Source: Leucobacter sp.
GTDB taxonomy: Bacteria; Actinomycetota; Actinomycetes; Actinomycetales; Microbacteriaceae
DNA: 7,222 nt
Reading direction: 5' to 3'
Assembly: GCA_012510755.1 (NCBI GenBank)
Contig: JAAZHL010000146.1
Coordinates: 1-7,222, forward strand
The notes below the pieces were generated by a model. The model did not search any database and was not told where the DNA came from. It worked only from the letters and a program-made list of their open reading frames with translations. A program made the position numbers and the translations under genes. Positions 7,014 through 7,222 of the stretch are shown in pieces. Every line of letters starts with the position of its first letter. Positions within the stretch are counted from its first letter, which is position 1.

Positions 7014-7042
7014 TTGCTTCAACGAGAAATATATTTTAACCT
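7014..7042 (+). promoter_or_regulatory. Candidate promoter of acs
   Basis: TTGCTT (7014-7019) and TAACCT (7037-7042) are separated by 17 bases and fit a relaxed actinobacterial housekeeping promoter (TTGnnn, TAnnnT). They lie in the most AT-rich stretch of the window, about 50 bases before the acs start. Other -10 choices such as TATATT at 7030 have poor spacing to a -35 box. The call rests on pattern and position only. Confidence 0.35.
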
Positions 7043-7052
7043 TGGCGACATA

Positions 7053-7068
7053 AGCACACAGCAGTGCT
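7053..7068. repeat. Inverted repeat in the acs leader
   Basis: AGCAC-N6-GTGCT, 5-bp arms, between the candidate promoter and the acs ribosome binding region. It has the size of a small regulator operator or a weak leader hairpin. Arms this short occur by chance, so the functional claim is weak. Confidence 0.3.
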
Positions 7069-7095
7069 CACACGATCAGAGGGACACAGGCGTCA

Positions 7096-7222
7096 ATGAC
7101 TGACACACACGAACACGGCACAATCGAGAGTCACTCGCTTGAGGTCGACAGCTATCCCCCGAGCACGGAGTTCAAAACACAGGCCAACCAGAACGACCCT
7201 GCAATTTACTGGAAGGCTGCCG
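7096..7222 (+). CDS. acs: Acetyl-CoA synthetase (3' partial)
   Basis: First 42 codons of a gene running off the right edge. The product would activate acetate with ATP and CoA to acetyl-CoA in the cytosol. The N-terminus carries a YPPS block (about 20-23) followed by FKTQANQNDPAIYWKAA (26-42). This matches the conserved start of AMP-forming acetate-CoA ligases, where a phrase like 'F...AN....IY..A' precedes the first domain. The ATG at 7096 has AGAGGGA at 7078-7084 (11 bases away) and a closer ACAGG at 7086-7090 (five bases away). Only the N-terminal cap is visible, so catalytic motifs cannot be checked. The gene is transcribed divergently from tadA. In Mycobacterium tuberculosis acs also lies near the tad-like locus, which supports an actinobacterial setting. 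Confidence 0.8.
   Translation, partial: MTDTHEHGTIESHSLEVDSYPPSTEFKTQANQNDPAIYWKAA

Noticed and set aside
1..7222. CRISPR arrays, insertion sequences, tRNA or rRNA genes
   Set aside because: No regularly spaced repeats, transposase-like frames, terminal inverted repeats or RNA gene signatures were seen.

Overview
The window looks like chromosome from a moderately high-GC actinobacterium, possibly a Microbacteriaceae or related Micrococcales member. The evidence is a GC-rich codon bias, GTG starts, ATGA start/stop overlaps, and a compact TadA/TadB-C gene pair next to an acetyl-CoA synthetase gene. Mycobacterium tuberculosis also has acs a few genes from its tad-like locus. The lineage is inferred from gene content and style, because no rRNA or marker gene is present.

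Left half (1-4807, + strand). Four tightly packed genes form one transport operon. They are two ABC half-transporters with exporter-type fold (the first lacks its N-terminus because it starts before the window), an MptD/Trep_Strep-type ECF substrate-binding (S) membrane protein, and an EcfT-like transmembrane coupling (T) protein. Starts and stops overlap or lie within 11 bases, and each internal gene has a Shine-Dalgarno sequence. The set resembles siderophore/metallophore uptake modules in which a YbtPQ/IrtAB-like heterodimer is encoded with ECF components. The substrate (iron-siderophore, haem or other metal chelate) is inferred from this resemblance. No stand-alone ECF ATPase gene is present in the window.

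Right half (4859-6915, - strand). Two translationally coupled genes, convergent with the transport operon, encode a TadA/CpaF-type secretion ATPase and a membrane protein that appears to hold both the TadB-like and TadC-like T2SSF domains in one chain. The operon ends 51 bases from the transport operon, with no pilin (Flp/DUF4244) or TadE-like gene at the place where actinobacterial tad loci usually carry them. A 12-bp tandem duplication covers the junction of the two genes and gives the second gene two in-frame start codons.

Far right (6916-7222). A divergent intergenic region of about 180 bases contains a perfect inverted repeat at the tadA start, an AT-rich stretch with a candidate promoter, and a second inverted repeat in the leader of the right-hand gene. 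It is followed by the first 42 codons of acs (acetyl-CoA synthetase, + strand), cut off by the window edge.

Nothing here is a clearly new type of system. The two points most worth following are the ECF S+T pair lacking a local ATPase but co-operonic with an ABC heterodimer, and the minimal pilin-less TadA plus fused TadB-C secretion motor.
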